Positions 7,538-16,042 of a stretch of 37,939 nt of DNA are shown piece by piece. Position 1 is the first letter of the stretch, and the number at the start of each line of letters is the position of its first letter. The stretch is from UBA6120 sp035361955 (GTDB lineage Bacteria > Bacillota_I > Bacilli_A > RFN20 > CAG-826). Where the stretch lies: the NCBI GenBank assembly GCA_035361955.1, contig DAOSDC010000012.1:1-37939 (forward strand). The letters are read 5' to 3'. A program made the translations under genes and the position numbers. The notes beneath the pieces were generated by a model. That model worked only from the letters and a program-made list of their open reading frames with translations. It did not search any database and was not told where the DNA came from.

Positions 7538-8413
7538 ATGAAATCCGGATTCGTTTCGATCATCGGTCGGCCTAACGTTGGCAAATCGACGCTTATCAAC
7601 GCCCTAATTGGACGCAAAGTGTCGATTATTACCCCGAAACCACAAACTACGCGGATGGCTATTCAAGGCATTTTGCATCAGGAGGGTCTCCAAATTGTGT
7701 TCGTAGACACACCCGGGATCCATAAGCCACGACAAAAGCTTGGTGAAGCCATGAACAAAATGGCATATGCCGCGCTTAAGGATATCGATGCGATGCTATT
7801 AGTAGTCGATAGCGGGGTCCCATTTGGCCCGGGTGACGCCTATTTACTTGAAAAAATAAAAGACCATCAACATGTTGTGATCGTCTTCAATAAGATCGAC
7901 ACGACCACTTATCCGATGATGGTAAAACTTAAGGAAACATATCATAAATGGTTGCCTAACGCCAAACAGATCGAAATATCCGCGATTAGGCTCGCCAATT
8001 TGGAAGAAATTATCGCCACATTGAAGGACATGCTGCCAGAAGGTCCGCCATATTTTCCCGAAGATGTGTACACTAATTTCCCCGAAGCATTTCAAATGGG
8101 AGAAATCATTCGCGAAAAGGTGATGTTGCTGACCAAACAAGAATTGCCTCACGTTATCGCCGTACAGATTGAAAAAATCCAAGACAAAGGTCATACTCGC
8201 CACGTTAACGCCACGATTGTCGTCGAAAAAGATAGTCAAAAAGGTATCATCATCGGCCAAGGCGGACAATTGATTAAACGGATCGGAACGATGGCTAGGC
8301 ATGACCTCGAATTTGAATATGGCAAACACTTTAACCTCGAACTTTTTGTCCGCGTTGAAGATCAGTGGCGCGATTCACTGTTAAGATTGAAAGAATTTGG
8401 CTTTAGTAACTAA
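7538..8413 (+). CDS. era: GTPase Era
   Basis: Era is an essential GTPase that binds the 3' end of 16S rRNA during 30S assembly. The 291-residue protein has G1 GRPNVGKS (10-17), a switch region with PQTTR (35-39), G3 DTPG (57-60) and G4 NKID (118-121). The C-terminal KH domain contains GIIIGQGGQLIKRIG, which contacts the ACCUCC region. I start at ATG 7538, 4 bases after the cdd stop, because MKSGFVSIIGRPNVGKS matches family starts. A longer frame from 7472 would overlap cdd. The stop overlaps recO by one base (TAATG). Confidence 0.97.
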   Translation: MKSGFVSIIGRPNVGKSTLINALIGRKVSIITPKPQTTRMAIQGILHQEGLQIVFVDTPGIHKPRQKLGEAMNKMAYAALKDIDAMLLVVDSGVPFGPGDAYLLEKIKDHQHVVIVFNKIDTTTYPMMVKLKETYHKWLPNAKQIEISAIRLANLEEIIATLKDMLPEGPPYFPEDVYTNFPEAFQMGEIIREKVMLLTKQELPHVIAVQIEKIQDKGHTRHVNATIVVEKDSQKGIIIGQGGQLIKRIGTMARHDLEFEYGKHFNLELFVRVEDQWRDSLLRLKEFGFSN

Positions 8414-9126
8414 TGGAAATCGATGGAATTGTCATCGAGCTGATTCCCATTAAAGAAGAAGACGCGATGATCCGAATGTTATCAAGCACCGGCATCGTAT
8501 CTTTTTTTGGTCGGCGCGTCATGAATCAGAAAAACACATACTTCGCACCGATGCAACCATTCGCCAAATCACATGTGTGGCTAGGCGAAGGCCCACAAGG
8601 CGGTCTGATGCTCAAACAAGCGCGCTTGATCACGTACATGGCGCAAAACTACCAAACGCTTTATCAATTCGCATTGCTCGATTTAATCAAAGAAACATTG
8701 GCTCAACTAGCGCCAACGGATGACTACGAGGCACTTTATTCGCTCGTCGAGAGCACTTTGAAACTAACTGATTATTCACAGCAGGCCCCGTTGGCCGCGC
8801 TCATCTATCTGCACCAATTGCTGACGATTTTAGGTTGGGGCCTCGAGTTATCTGGATGTATCGCTTGTAACACAAAGACTGATATTGTCGGCATTGATTT
8901 ATCACTTGGCGGATTTGTGTGTCGCAAACACTATCGGACAACCGATAGTCTAGCTTTATCACATGACCAACTAACTATCGTCGCGATGCTGCGAAATGTC
9001 GATATCACGAAGTTAAAGATAGCTGAATACAATATCGCCACAGTCAAGGCAATCATAATGATTATGGGGCAACATTATGAGAATATGACGGGCTATTCTT
9101 TAAAAAGCCTTAAATTATTCAAATAA
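8413..9126 (+). CDS. recO: DNA repair protein RecO
   Basis: RecO anneals SSB-coated single strands and, with RecR, loads RecA at gaps. The 237-residue protein has the N-terminal OB fold (MEIDGIVIELIPIKEEDAMI) and a helical middle. The family zinc-knuckle pattern follows: C-x2-C near LSGCIACNTKTD, then GGFVCRKHY. Length is usual for Bacillota. It is translationally coupled to era by a one-base overlap and is the last gene of the ybeY operon. Confidence 0.92.
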   Translation: MEIDGIVIELIPIKEEDAMIRMLSSTGIVSFFGRRVMNQKNTYFAPMQPFAKSHVWLGEGPQGGLMLKQARLITYMAQNYQTLYQFALLDLIKETLAQLAPTDDYEALYSLVESTLKLTDYSQQAPLAALIYLHQLLTILGWGLELSGCIACNTKTDIVGIDLSLGGFVCRKHYRTTDSLALSHDQLTIVAMLRNVDITKLKIAEYNIATVKAIIMIMGQHYENMTGYSLKSLKLFK

Positions 9127-9136
9127 TTTGATATAT

Positions 9137-9155
9137 ACCAACACTTATAGTTGGT
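9137..9155. promoter_or_regulatory. Inverted repeat abutting the glyQS -35
   Basis: ACCAAC (9137-9142), a 7-base gap and GTTGGT (9150-9155) form a perfect 6-bp inverted repeat that ends on the first base of the -35 hexamer. It has no T-run, so it is not an intrinsic terminator. It could be an operator, but could also arise by chance. Confidence 0.35.
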
Positions 9156-9183
9156 TGACAGTTATAATCAATCATAAGATAAT
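9155..9183 (+). promoter_or_regulatory. Sigma-A promoter of glyQS
   Basis: TTGACA (9155-9160), 17 bases, GATAAT (9178-9183). The predicted start near 9190 leaves a leader of only about 30 bases, too short for a glycine T-box. Confidence 0.8.
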
Positions 9184-9204
9184 AGCGTCCGTGCACGCTT
9201 TTTG
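9184..9204 (+). terminator. Probable terminator of the recO operon, overlapping the glyQS start region
   Basis: AGCGT (9184-9188) and ACGCT (9195-9199) form a short stem followed by TTTTTG. Because the predicted glyQS transcript starts inside the hairpin, it more likely ends transcripts from recO than attenuates glyQS. Confidence 0.4.
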
Positions 9205-9221
9205 CTTTAAGGAGTACATTT

Positions 9222-10592
9222 ATGAGTATTGTTAAGTTTGAAGACCTCGTCAATCACTTTCAGACGTATGGTTTTGTTTATCAAGGTTCCGAATTATATG
9301 GTGGTCTATCCAATAGTTGGGATTACGGTCCCCTAGGTGTCGAGCTTATCAACAATCTGAAACGCGTGTGGTGGAAGAAGTTTGTCCAAGAAAGTCCGAC
9401 AAACGTTGGCATCGACGCCGCGATTTTAATGAATCCCAAAGTTTGGGAAGCAACCGGTCACGTTTCAACATTCAACGATCCGCTGATCGACTGCAAATCT
9501 TGCAAGGCACGCCATCGCGCCGACAAACTCATCAAAGATGCATACCCCGATATCGACACTGGTGTCATGGATCAAAAATCTTTAATGGAATTCATTAAGG
9601 AACATAAGATACCTTGTTCACAATGCGGCGAACATAACTTCACGGATATTCGGCAGTTCAACATGATGTTTAAGACACATATCGGCGTTACCGATGATAG
9701 CCAATCGTTAGTCTATCTACGGCCAGAAACAGCGCAGGGCGTCATTATCAACTTCAAAAACATCCTGAGAACAACACGTCGTAAGCTTCCGTTGGGCGTC
9801 GCTAGCGTTGGCAAAGCCTTTCGAAACGAAATCACACCGGGTAATTTCACGTTCCGGACGCGCGAATTCTCGCAACTCGAACTCGAATTTTTCTGTCAAC
9901 CAGGCACCAATTTGAAGTGGTTCACTTACTGGAAAGATTATGCGATGCATTTTCTCAAATCGCTTGGTGTCAAAGATGCTAATTTGCGTTTTCGCGACCA
10001 CAGTCAAAAAGAGTTGGCATTCTATTCGAAAGCGACTAGTGACATCGAATACAAATTCCCGTTCGGTTGGGGTGAGGTTTGGGGCATTGCTGACCGAGGC
10101 GACTACGATTTGACGCGCCATCAACAATATTCAGGCAAGGCGCTCGATTATCTTGATCCAGAAACAAACGAAAAATATGTGCCCTGCATCGTTGAACCAT
10201 CATTGGGCCTCGATCGTTTGGCACTGATGGTTTTAACTGATTCCTATGAAGAAGAAACACTTGAAAAAGACACGCGCATTGTGATGCATCTACATCCATC
10301 AATTGCCCCTTATCAAATTGCGGTATTACCTCTTAGCAAACAACTAGGCGCAAAAGCTGAAGAAATCTTGGCAATCCTTAACCCACATTTTTCGACTGTT
10401 TATGATGAAACCGGTAGTATCGGCAAACGATATCGGCGTCAAGACGCGATTGGCACACCCTATTGCGTGACTATCGATTTTGAGACGGCCACCGATCAAT
10501 CAGTCACCGTTAGAGACCGGGACACGATGAAACAAATCAGATTACCAATTGATGAATTAATTAAGTATTTCCGTGTCAAAGTCTTTTATTAG
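9222..10592 (+). CDS. glyS: Glycine--tRNA ligase, single-chain type
   Basis: Class II synthetase charging tRNA-Gly. The 456-residue homodimeric (eukaryote/archaea-like, GlyQS) form has motif 2 with AFRNEITPG, followed by FTFRTREFSQLELEFF, and motif 3 with EPSLGLDRLAL. It also has LRPETAQGVIINFKN and a C-terminal anticodon-binding domain (residues about 360-456). A four-Cys zinc insertion is visible (CKSCKARHRADK and CSQCGEHN). AAGGAG precedes ATG 9222. In Bacillota this form replaces GlyQ+GlyS in many lineages. It lies between recO and dnaG, where glyQS sits in Bacillus. Confidence 0.96.
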   Translation: MSIVKFEDLVNHFQTYGFVYQGSELYGGLSNSWDYGPLGVELINNLKRVWWKKFVQESPTNVGIDAAILMNPKVWEATGHVSTFNDPLIDCKSCKARHRADKLIKDAYPDIDTGVMDQKSLMEFIKEHKIPCSQCGEHNFTDIRQFNMMFKTHIGVTDDSQSLVYLRPETAQGVIINFKNILRTTRRKLPLGVASVGKAFRNEITPGNFTFRTREFSQLELEFFCQPGTNLKWFTYWKDYAMHFLKSLGVKDANLRFRDHSQKELAFYSKATSDIEYKFPFGWGEVWGIADRGDYDLTRHQQYSGKALDYLDPETNEKYVPCIVEPSLGLDRLALMVLTDSYEEETLEKDTRIVMHLHPSIAPYQIAVLPLSKQLGAKAEEILAILNPHFSTVYDETGSIGKRYRRQDAIGTPYCVTIDFETATDQSVTVRDRDTMKQIRLPIDELIKYFRVKVFY

Positions 10593-10624
10593 TAGATATA
10601 TGGTTTATAAATAGAGGTATACTA

Positions 10625-12427
10625 ATGGCATATGACCGTGGCATGATTGATGATTTGATTAAGCGTTCCGATATCGTGAACGTTATTTCAAACTACATCA
10701 ACGTTACGAAGAAAGGCCGAAGTTTTGTGGCCTTATGTCCATTCCACGACGACAAGAATCCGTCACTGCAAATAAGTCGCGATAAGCAAATCTTCAAATG
10801 TTTCGTCTGTGGGCAAGGCGGCAACGCCATCCAATTCGTCCAGGCGTATGAAAAGATTCAGTTTATGGACGCCGCGCGAAAAGTGGCTGATCTTGTTGGT
10901 TTCACCGATGAACGGCTCAGCGCCCGCAGCTATGCCCAAACTTCCAATCCGGAGTTAAAACCGTATTACGAGTGCATGGTAGATGCTTTGACGTTTTATA
11001 AATTCTCGCTAACCACCGAGGCTGGTGAAGCCGGGCTCAAATACCTTGAATCGCGGCATATTAGTGAAGCGCTGCGCAATAAGTTTGAGATTGGCTATAG
11101 TTTGCCCGACGGCAAAGGGACGATCCAATATTTGCTTGGCAAAGGTCATTCGCGTTCGACGATGGAGCATCTTGGTATCATCACGATGAATCAAGATCCG
11201 CTTGATCGACTCGCAGGACGCATCATTTTCCCGATTTTCGACCGTTACGGGCGGCCAGTTGGTTTCTCAGGCAGAAAAAGCGGTGATGGCGAAGGTGCCA
11301 AATACATAAACTCCCCTGAATCGAAGATATTTATAAAGAGCAATATCTTATATAACTACCATCACGCTCGCGACGCCGCGCGACAAGCGACTTACATGTA
11401 CGTTGTCGAAGGGTTTATGGATGTAATTGCCCTATATCGCGCCGGTATCGAAGCGGCTGTTGCCATCATGGGGACGGCGTTTACCAAACCGCATTTGGCG
11501 ATGCTACGATTACCTGATGTCGAGTTGCGCATTTGCCTCGATGGTGATACCGCCGGACAAGCGGCCATGATGAAAATGATTGCCCCGCTTGATGCCAGTC
11601 GTATCAAATATCGTTTTATCCTTAATGCTGGTGATCAGCGCGATACCGATGAGATATTAAACCAAGAAGGACCTGAGGCTTTAAAGAAATACCTCCAAAA
11701 TCTTGTCAATCGGCTTGAATTCGCCCTGGAATACTATGGCAAGACACGTCCGCTTAAAACCTCGGAGCAACGGCAAGATTTAGTTAAGGTCATGATTCCA
11801 CTGCTAGCAGCATCCACAAGCGAACTCGAGCTTGAGGAATACGTCAAGAAACTAAGCGGAATCACCAACTTCACGAGACAAGCGATTGAAGACATGGTCA
11901 AAGGTTACCGGGCTCAAAAAGGCGAGATTGATGTCGAACGGCTTTATGCGCAGTTCCGGCCCGAAGCCAAACACTTGCGTCGATTCCAAAAAGCTGAACG
12001 GCAACTGCTCTACTTTATGCTCAATGACGCGCGAGCGATTGATTTCTATAAGACCAAAATCGAATACTTCTACGATGAAGTGTATCGAGCAATTGCCAAC
12101 TTCATCATCGAACGCTCTAGCGAAGAAGAAGTTCCCTCGCTTAATAGCCTGCTATCGGACATCAATGAATTGGAGTCTGATAAGAAAGACGCGCTCGTTA
12201 AGGAAGTGACCGCGCTTGCGCTTGAAAAAGATTATCCCAAATGCGACGAGACGTTATTAGGAGAAATCCATGACGTGATCACGCTCGAACGGGAAGTCTA
12301 CTATTACAAGCAGCGACTCGCCAAAGCCTTAGAGGGCAAAGACGAACTAGAAAAAGCGCGCATTGTCACCGAATACAACAAAATCATGAAGAAATACACG
12401 AAACTGAAGGATACGAAAGGGGAATAA
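10625..12427 (+). CDS. dnaG: DNA primase
   Basis: Synthesises RNA primers for the replisome. The 600-residue protein has the CHC2 zinc finger (CPFHDDKNPSLQIS, then FKCFVCGQGGNAI, residues about 38-71). The TOPRIM catalytic core has VEGFMDVIALYRAG and LCLDGDTAG-type metal-binding acids (here CLDGDTAGQAA). The acidic/lysine-rich helical C-terminal domain that binds the DnaB helicase follows. Length matches Bacillota DnaG. It starts 32 bases after glyS and ends 2 bases before rpoD, giving the macromolecular-synthesis arrangement dnaG-rpoD. Confidence 0.97.
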   Translation: MAYDRGMIDDLIKRSDIVNVISNYINVTKKGRSFVALCPFHDDKNPSLQISRDKQIFKCFVCGQGGNAIQFVQAYEKIQFMDAARKVADLVGFTDERLSARSYAQTSNPELKPYYECMVDALTFYKFSLTTEAGEAGLKYLESRHISEALRNKFEIGYSLPDGKGTIQYLLGKGHSRSTMEHLGIITMNQDPLDRLAGRIIFPIFDRYGRPVGFSGRKSGDGEGAKYINSPESKIFIKSNILYNYHHARDAARQATYMYVVEGFMDVIALYRAGIEAAVAIMGTAFTKPHLAMLRLPDVELRICLDGDTAGQAAMMKMIAPLDASRIKYRFILNAGDQRDTDEILNQEGPEALKKYLQNLVNRLEFALEYYGKTRPLKTSEQRQDLVKVMIPLLAASTSELELEEYVKKLSGITNFTRQAIEDMVKGYRAQKGEIDVERLYAQFRPEAKHLRRFQKAERQLLYFMLNDARAIDFYKTKIEYFYDEVYRAIANFIIERSSEEEVPSLNSLLSDINELESDKKDALVKEVTALALEKDYPKCDETLLGEIHDVITLEREVYYYKQRLAKALEGKDELEKARIVTEYNKIMKKYTKLKDTKGE

Positions 12428-12429
12428 CT

Positions 12430-13695
12430 ATGCCAAAAGGAAAGAAAGCAACTACCGATGGGACCGAGGTCTTGTTAAGCAAAATTAACGATGATGGAGT
12501 CATCGAAGAGGAAGAGGAAATCGAAACACTCGATTCAATCAAAAAACGGTTTCAAAAGAAAGCCGAAGCCGAAGGGTTCATCAGTCAAGACGAGCTTTTC
12601 GATTCGATCGAACACCTCGATTTGAACGACGAAGAAACCGAGAAGCTGTTGCTTTTCTTTAAAGGCAAAGGCATTGAAGTCATTGTCGAAGAGGAAGAAT
12701 CGATCGATGACATCGACGTCGATGAAACAAAAATCAAGGAAGTCGAAACAGCCGACTTTGTCGAAGGCGATTTGTTTGAATCGGTTTATGACGAAGAAGA
12801 GGAAGTCGAAGAAGACATCGATATCAATCGCATCGACGCGTTTACCTCCGGTGACATTAAAGTCAACGATTCGGTCAAAATGTATCTTAAAGAGATTGGC
12901 AAAGTCGACTTATTAAAGCCAAGCGAGGAAATCGAGATTGCCAAAGCGATTGTCGCCGGCGATGAAGAGGCCAAGACGCGTTTGATTAACTCTAACCTTA
13001 GGTTGGTCGTCAACCTTGCCAAGCACTACGTGGGTCGGGGCATGCTGTTCCTCGATTTGATTCAAGAGGGCAACTTGGGGCTTATCAAAGCGGTCGAAAA
13101 ATTCGATTACACCAAAGGTTTTAAATTCTCAACTTACGCGACCTGGTGGATTCGTCAAGCGATTACCCGGGCCATCGCCGATCAGGCACGCACGATTCGC
13201 ATTCCGGTCCATATGGTTGAAACGATCAATAAAATGACCCGCGTGCAACGCCAACTCGTTCAAGAACTCGGACGGGAACCGACCGCCGAAGAAATATCGC
13301 TGAAACTCAATGGTGAAATGAGTCCCGAACGCATTCGCGAAATCCAGCGCATCGCGCTTGAACCAGTCAGCCTTGAAACGCCGATTGGCGAAGAAGATGA
13401 TTCTCATTTAGGCGACTTTATCGAAGACAAAGAAGCCACTAGTCCAACTGAACATACAACATCAGTACTGCTTAAAGAAGAATTATACAAAATCATGCAA
13501 GATTTAACCGATCGCGAAGAGCGTGTGTTACGCCTTCGTTACGGACTTGATGACAACCGGCCACGTACGCTTGAAGAAGTCGGACACGAATTTGGCGTCA
13601 CCCGCGAACGTATTCGTCAAATCGAAGCCAAAGCGATTCGCAAACTACGCCATCCGACCCGCGCCAAACGCTTAGGCGATTATCGCGATATTTAG
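12430..13695 (+). CDS. rpoD: Primary sigma factor SigA/RpoD
   Basis: Housekeeping sigma-70. The 421-residue protein begins with region 1.1 (about 25-85, with GFISQDELFDSIEHLDL) and an acidic Glu/Asp stretch (about 80-135). Region 1.2/2 follows with the core-binding and -10-melting helix (FDYTKGFKFSTYATWWIRQA, about 215-240), then region 3. Region 4.2 has its helix-turn-helix at LEEVGHEFGVTRERIRQIEAKA. Intact regions 2.4 and 4.2 agree with the TTGACA/TATAAT promoters seen in this window. AAAGGGG precedes the ATG. trmK follows after one base. Confidence 0.98.
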   Translation: MPKGKKATTDGTEVLLSKINDDGVIEEEEEIETLDSIKKRFQKKAEAEGFISQDELFDSIEHLDLNDEETEKLLLFFKGKGIEVIVEEEESIDDIDVDETKIKEVETADFVEGDLFESVYDEEEEVEEDIDINRIDAFTSGDIKVNDSVKMYLKEIGKVDLLKPSEEIEIAKAIVAGDEEAKTRLINSNLRLVVNLAKHYVGRGMLFLDLIQEGNLGLIKAVEKFDYTKGFKFSTYATWWIRQAITRAIADQARTIRIPVHMVETINKMTRVQRQLVQELGREPTAEEISLKLNGEMSPERIREIQRIALEPVSLETPIGEEDDSHLGDFIEDKEATSPTEHTTSVLLKEELYKIMQDLTDREERVLRLRYGLDDNRPRTLEEVGHEFGVTRERIRQIEAKAIRKLRHPTRAKRLGDYRDI

Positions 13696-13696
13696 T

Positions 13697-14356
13697 ATGG
13701 TTAACATCGGTCGGCGTCTTCAAACGATCGCTCAATGCATTCCCAAAGGATCAATTGTGGCCGATATCGGGTCTGACCACGGCCTCTTGCTTGAATATTG
13801 CCTATCACAAGGAATTATTGAAAAAGGATATGCTTCCGATAATAAACTCGGCCCCTACCAACGGCTTTTGAAGCGGTTTGGCCATCATTCCCACGTTGGC
13901 GTCTATTTAGCTGACGGCTTAGCCAAACTGCCTCCAGACGTCGATACAATTGTGATTGCAGGCATGGGAGGCAAACTTATTTCGCGTATTATATCTGTCA
14001 AAGTCGATCGTTTGGCGCAAATAAGGCACATCATCGTCAGTCCTCATCAACAAGTTGAGGAATTGCGCTTAACCATGATGAATCTAGGCTATGGCATAAA
14101 TGATGAAACAATCGTATCCGAAGATCACAAATACTATGACATCATTTCATTTTCCCGAGGTAGTGCCCAGTATTCGCATGAACAATTAAAGTATGGGCCA
14201 CTCAATCTATTGAGGCGGCCGCAGGCGCTACTTGACAAAATGGCTGACCGCATTGATGAAATACAACGCATCTTGACTCATGACCTACCGATGTCTAAGC
14301 GCATTGAATTATCAAAAGAATTGGAGTGGCTGACTCATTATGATCAAAACAAATAG
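13697..14356 (+). CDS. trmK: tRNA (adenine22-N1)-methyltransferase
   Basis: SAM-dependent Rossmann methyltransferase producing m1A22 in tRNA. The 219-residue protein has the SAM motif VADIGSDHGLLLEYCLS, ADGLAKLPPDVDTIVIAGMGG and the SPHQQVEELR region typical of TrmK (Bacillus YqfN). A helical C-terminal extension ends the protein. It follows rpoD by one base and overlaps the Nif3-like gene by 17 bases, the same order as sigA-yqfN-yqfO in Bacillus. Confidence 0.94.
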   Translation: MVNIGRRLQTIAQCIPKGSIVADIGSDHGLLLEYCLSQGIIEKGYASDNKLGPYQRLLKRFGHHSHVGVYLADGLAKLPPDVDTIVIAGMGGKLISRIISVKVDRLAQIRHIIVSPHQQVEELRLTMMNLGYGINDETIVSEDHKYYDIISFSRGSAQYSHEQLKYGPLNLLRRPQALLDKMADRIDEIQRILTHDLPMSKRIELSKELEWLTHYDQNK

Positions 14357-15110
14357 TCTTTTAGCTAAATTGGCAAAAAAATTCCCGAAACGATTCGCCA
14401 AACAATATCACGATTACGTTGGGTTGATGGTCGGACGTTTGCCTGAATATGTCAAGACAATTTATCTAGCGCTTGATTTTGAACCATGTTTATTCGATGA
14501 AGCCATGACAATAAAGCCTGATTTAATCATCACCCACCACCCATTTGTTTATGGGTCTCGGGCCAAGATTCGCAAAACCGACCCGCAAAAATACGCATTC
14601 ATAGAACAAGTAGCCAATGCCGGATTAGTCGTTTATAGCCTCCATACCAATTTTGATCGTGGTCAAGACGGCATGAACGATGCCCTTGCCCAGGCATTGG
14701 GGTTAGAAAATATTCAGCCACTACAAAAAGAACCGATGGCTCGTGGCGGCAAGTTACCGCATCCAATGAGCATCCAACAATTTAGCGAATACGCCAAAAC
14801 CAAATTGCATGCAAGTTATGGCTTGCTCCTTCCTTATGGCAAGCAGGTCGTGGAAACGGCCGCCATTATCGGGGGTGGCGGCGCGCCTGAGTATAAAATC
14901 GCTCAAGAAGAAGGCTACGATGTCTATATTTCCGGAGATATGCGTCATCACATTCGTCGCGCAATCATTAACGATGGATATAACTATCTTGACCTGCCTC
15001 ATGAAATTGAATCAATCTTTGTCCCACAAATGGAAAAAATACTTTTGTCGTTCGATAAAGACCTAATTATCAAAAAAGCGCCGCTTCAGCAAGAGGCGCT
15101 CGTCATTTAA
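14340..15110 (+). CDS. Nif3-like dinuclear metal-centre protein (YqfO family, short form)
   Basis: Nif3 family proteins form toroidal hexamers with a dinuclear metal site; the biochemical role is unsettled and the label GTP cyclohydrolase 1 type 2 is only an annotation tradition. Metal-site motifs are HHPFVYGSRAKIR (about 62-74), YSLHTNFDRGQDGMNDALA (about 99-117) and the C-terminal DLPHEIES. At 256 residues it lacks the roughly 110-residue PII-like insertion of Bacillus YqfO. It overlaps trmK by 17 bases. Its last 14 codons contain the terminator of the converging ispH gene. Confidence 0.92.
   Translation: MIKTNSLLAKLAKKFPKRFAKQYHDYVGLMVGRLPEYVKTIYLALDFEPCLFDEAMTIKPDLIITHHPFVYGSRAKIRKTDPQKYAFIEQVANAGLVVYSLHTNFDRGQDGMNDALAQALGLENIQPLQKEPMARGGKLPHPMSIQQFSEYAKTKLHASYGLLLPYGKQVVETAAIIGGGGAPEYKIAQEEGYDVYISGDMRHHIRRAIINDGYNYLDLPHEIESIFVPQMEKILLSFDKDLIIKKAPLQQEALVI
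15072..15100 (-). terminator. Intrinsic terminator of ispH inside the Nif3-like gene
   Basis: Read on the minus strand, AGCGCC (15100-15095) and GGCGCT (15082-15077) form a 6-bp GC-rich stem followed directly by a T-run (complement of the A-run 15072-15077). It lies 7 bases beyond the ispH stop and entirely within the 3' coding end of the opposing gene. Confidence 0.75.
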
Positions 15111-15979
15111 ATTTTTCGTAAATAAGCGATAATCTCTTCAGTCAATTCGGGTGGGGTCGAAGCACCGGCGCCTACAGCCACGAGTTTTTTATTGACGAGA
15201 TCTGATTGATGGATGTCATCAACGTTATTGATGCGGTAAACTTGAGCGCGCGGATGCGATTTTTTCGCGACTTCGACGAGTTTTTCGGTATTACTCGAAT
15301 AACTGCTCCCAACAATGTAGATTAAGTCGGCGTGCGCCGGAATGTCGAGGACAGCCTGTTGCCGTAGCCGCGTCGCCGAGCAAATTTCTTCATTAATCGT
15401 GATGTGTGGGAAGACGCGTAGCAAATCTTGATGAATTGGCTTCAACTCCAAAAATGAAAGTGTCGTTTGGTTTAACACGAATGTTTCCTTTGCCAAATCG
15501 AGCCCTTGATATTTGAATTTGTCCTTGATGTCGTGCAAGATGATACTTTTATCGATGGAAATGGCGGCCGTTGTCTCGGGATGTCCCCGTTTTCCGATGA
15601 ATATGACTTGCTTGCCTTCTTGAAGCGCTTCCCTAATCAAATCGTGATTGCGAGTGACGCGTGAACAAGTGGCGTCAACAAACGTCAAGCCACGGGCTTT
15701 GGCAATGTCTTCGAGTTCTACGACATGTCCATGAGCCGAAAATACGACAATCGTGGCCGGATTGATGTCTTGGAGCAATTCTTTGTGGCTCCTCGTTGTG
15801 TCATAAATCGTAAAGATACCTTTTTTCTGGAGGCGCTCGATTACTTCTTCGTTATGGACAAGCATTCCTAAAATGGCGACGGGCCGATGTGGGTTTTCGA
15901 ATTTGGTCCGCTCCGCTATTTTAATGGCATTGACGACTCCCATGCAGTAACCATGGGGATTAGTGACGTAAACGTTCAT
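15107..15979 (-). CDS. ispH: 4-hydroxy-3-methylbut-2-enyl diphosphate reductase
   Basis: Last enzyme of the MEP isoprenoid pathway, making IPP and DMAPP with a [4Fe-4S] cluster. The 290-residue protein has the three cluster cysteines C12 (NPHGYCMGV), the one in DATCSRV and the one in EEICSATRLRQQAV. It also has the conserved HPETTA-type GKRGHPETTA and GSSYSSNTEKL segments. I place the start at ATG 15979, because MNVYVTNPHGYCMGV aligns with family starts; ATG 15997 would add six residues and lies within the promoter. There is no Shine-Dalgarno, and TGATACAAT ends 8 bases upstream. It converges on the Nif3-like gene (4-base overlap) and pairs functionally with ispG at 18266. Confidence 0.95.
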   Translation of the reverse strand: MNVYVTNPHGYCMGVVNAIKIAERTKFENPHRPVAILGMLVHNEEVIERLQKKGIFTIYDTTRSHKELLQDINPATIVVFSAHGHVVELEDIAKARGLTFVDATCSRVTRNHDLIREALQEGKQVIFIGKRGHPETTAAISIDKSIILHDIKDKFKYQGLDLAKETFVLNQTTLSFLELKPIHQDLLRVFPHITINEEICSATRLRQQAVLDIPAHADLIYIVGSSYSSNTEKLVEVAKKSHPRAQVYRINNVDDIHQSDLVNKKLVAVGAGASTPPELTEEIIAYLRKI

Positions 15980-15987
15980 ACGCGCTA

Positions 15988-15996
15988 ATTGTATCA
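15988..15996 (-). promoter_or_regulatory. Extended -10 of ispH
   Basis: Minus-strand TGATACAAT (15996 to 15988) with its -10 TACAAT ending 8 bases before ATG 15979. The transcript would start within about 2 bases of the start codon, so the mRNA is probably leaderless. No clear -35. Confidence 0.5.
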
Positions 15997-16042
15997 TAAG
16001 AAAAATGGGTCTGCATTGTGTATAATAAGGCGAAGGTATTCT

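Noticed and set aside
9184..9221. T-box or attenuator controlling glyQS
   Set aside because: The leader would be about 30 bases, far too short for a T-box, and the predicted start lies inside the hairpin.
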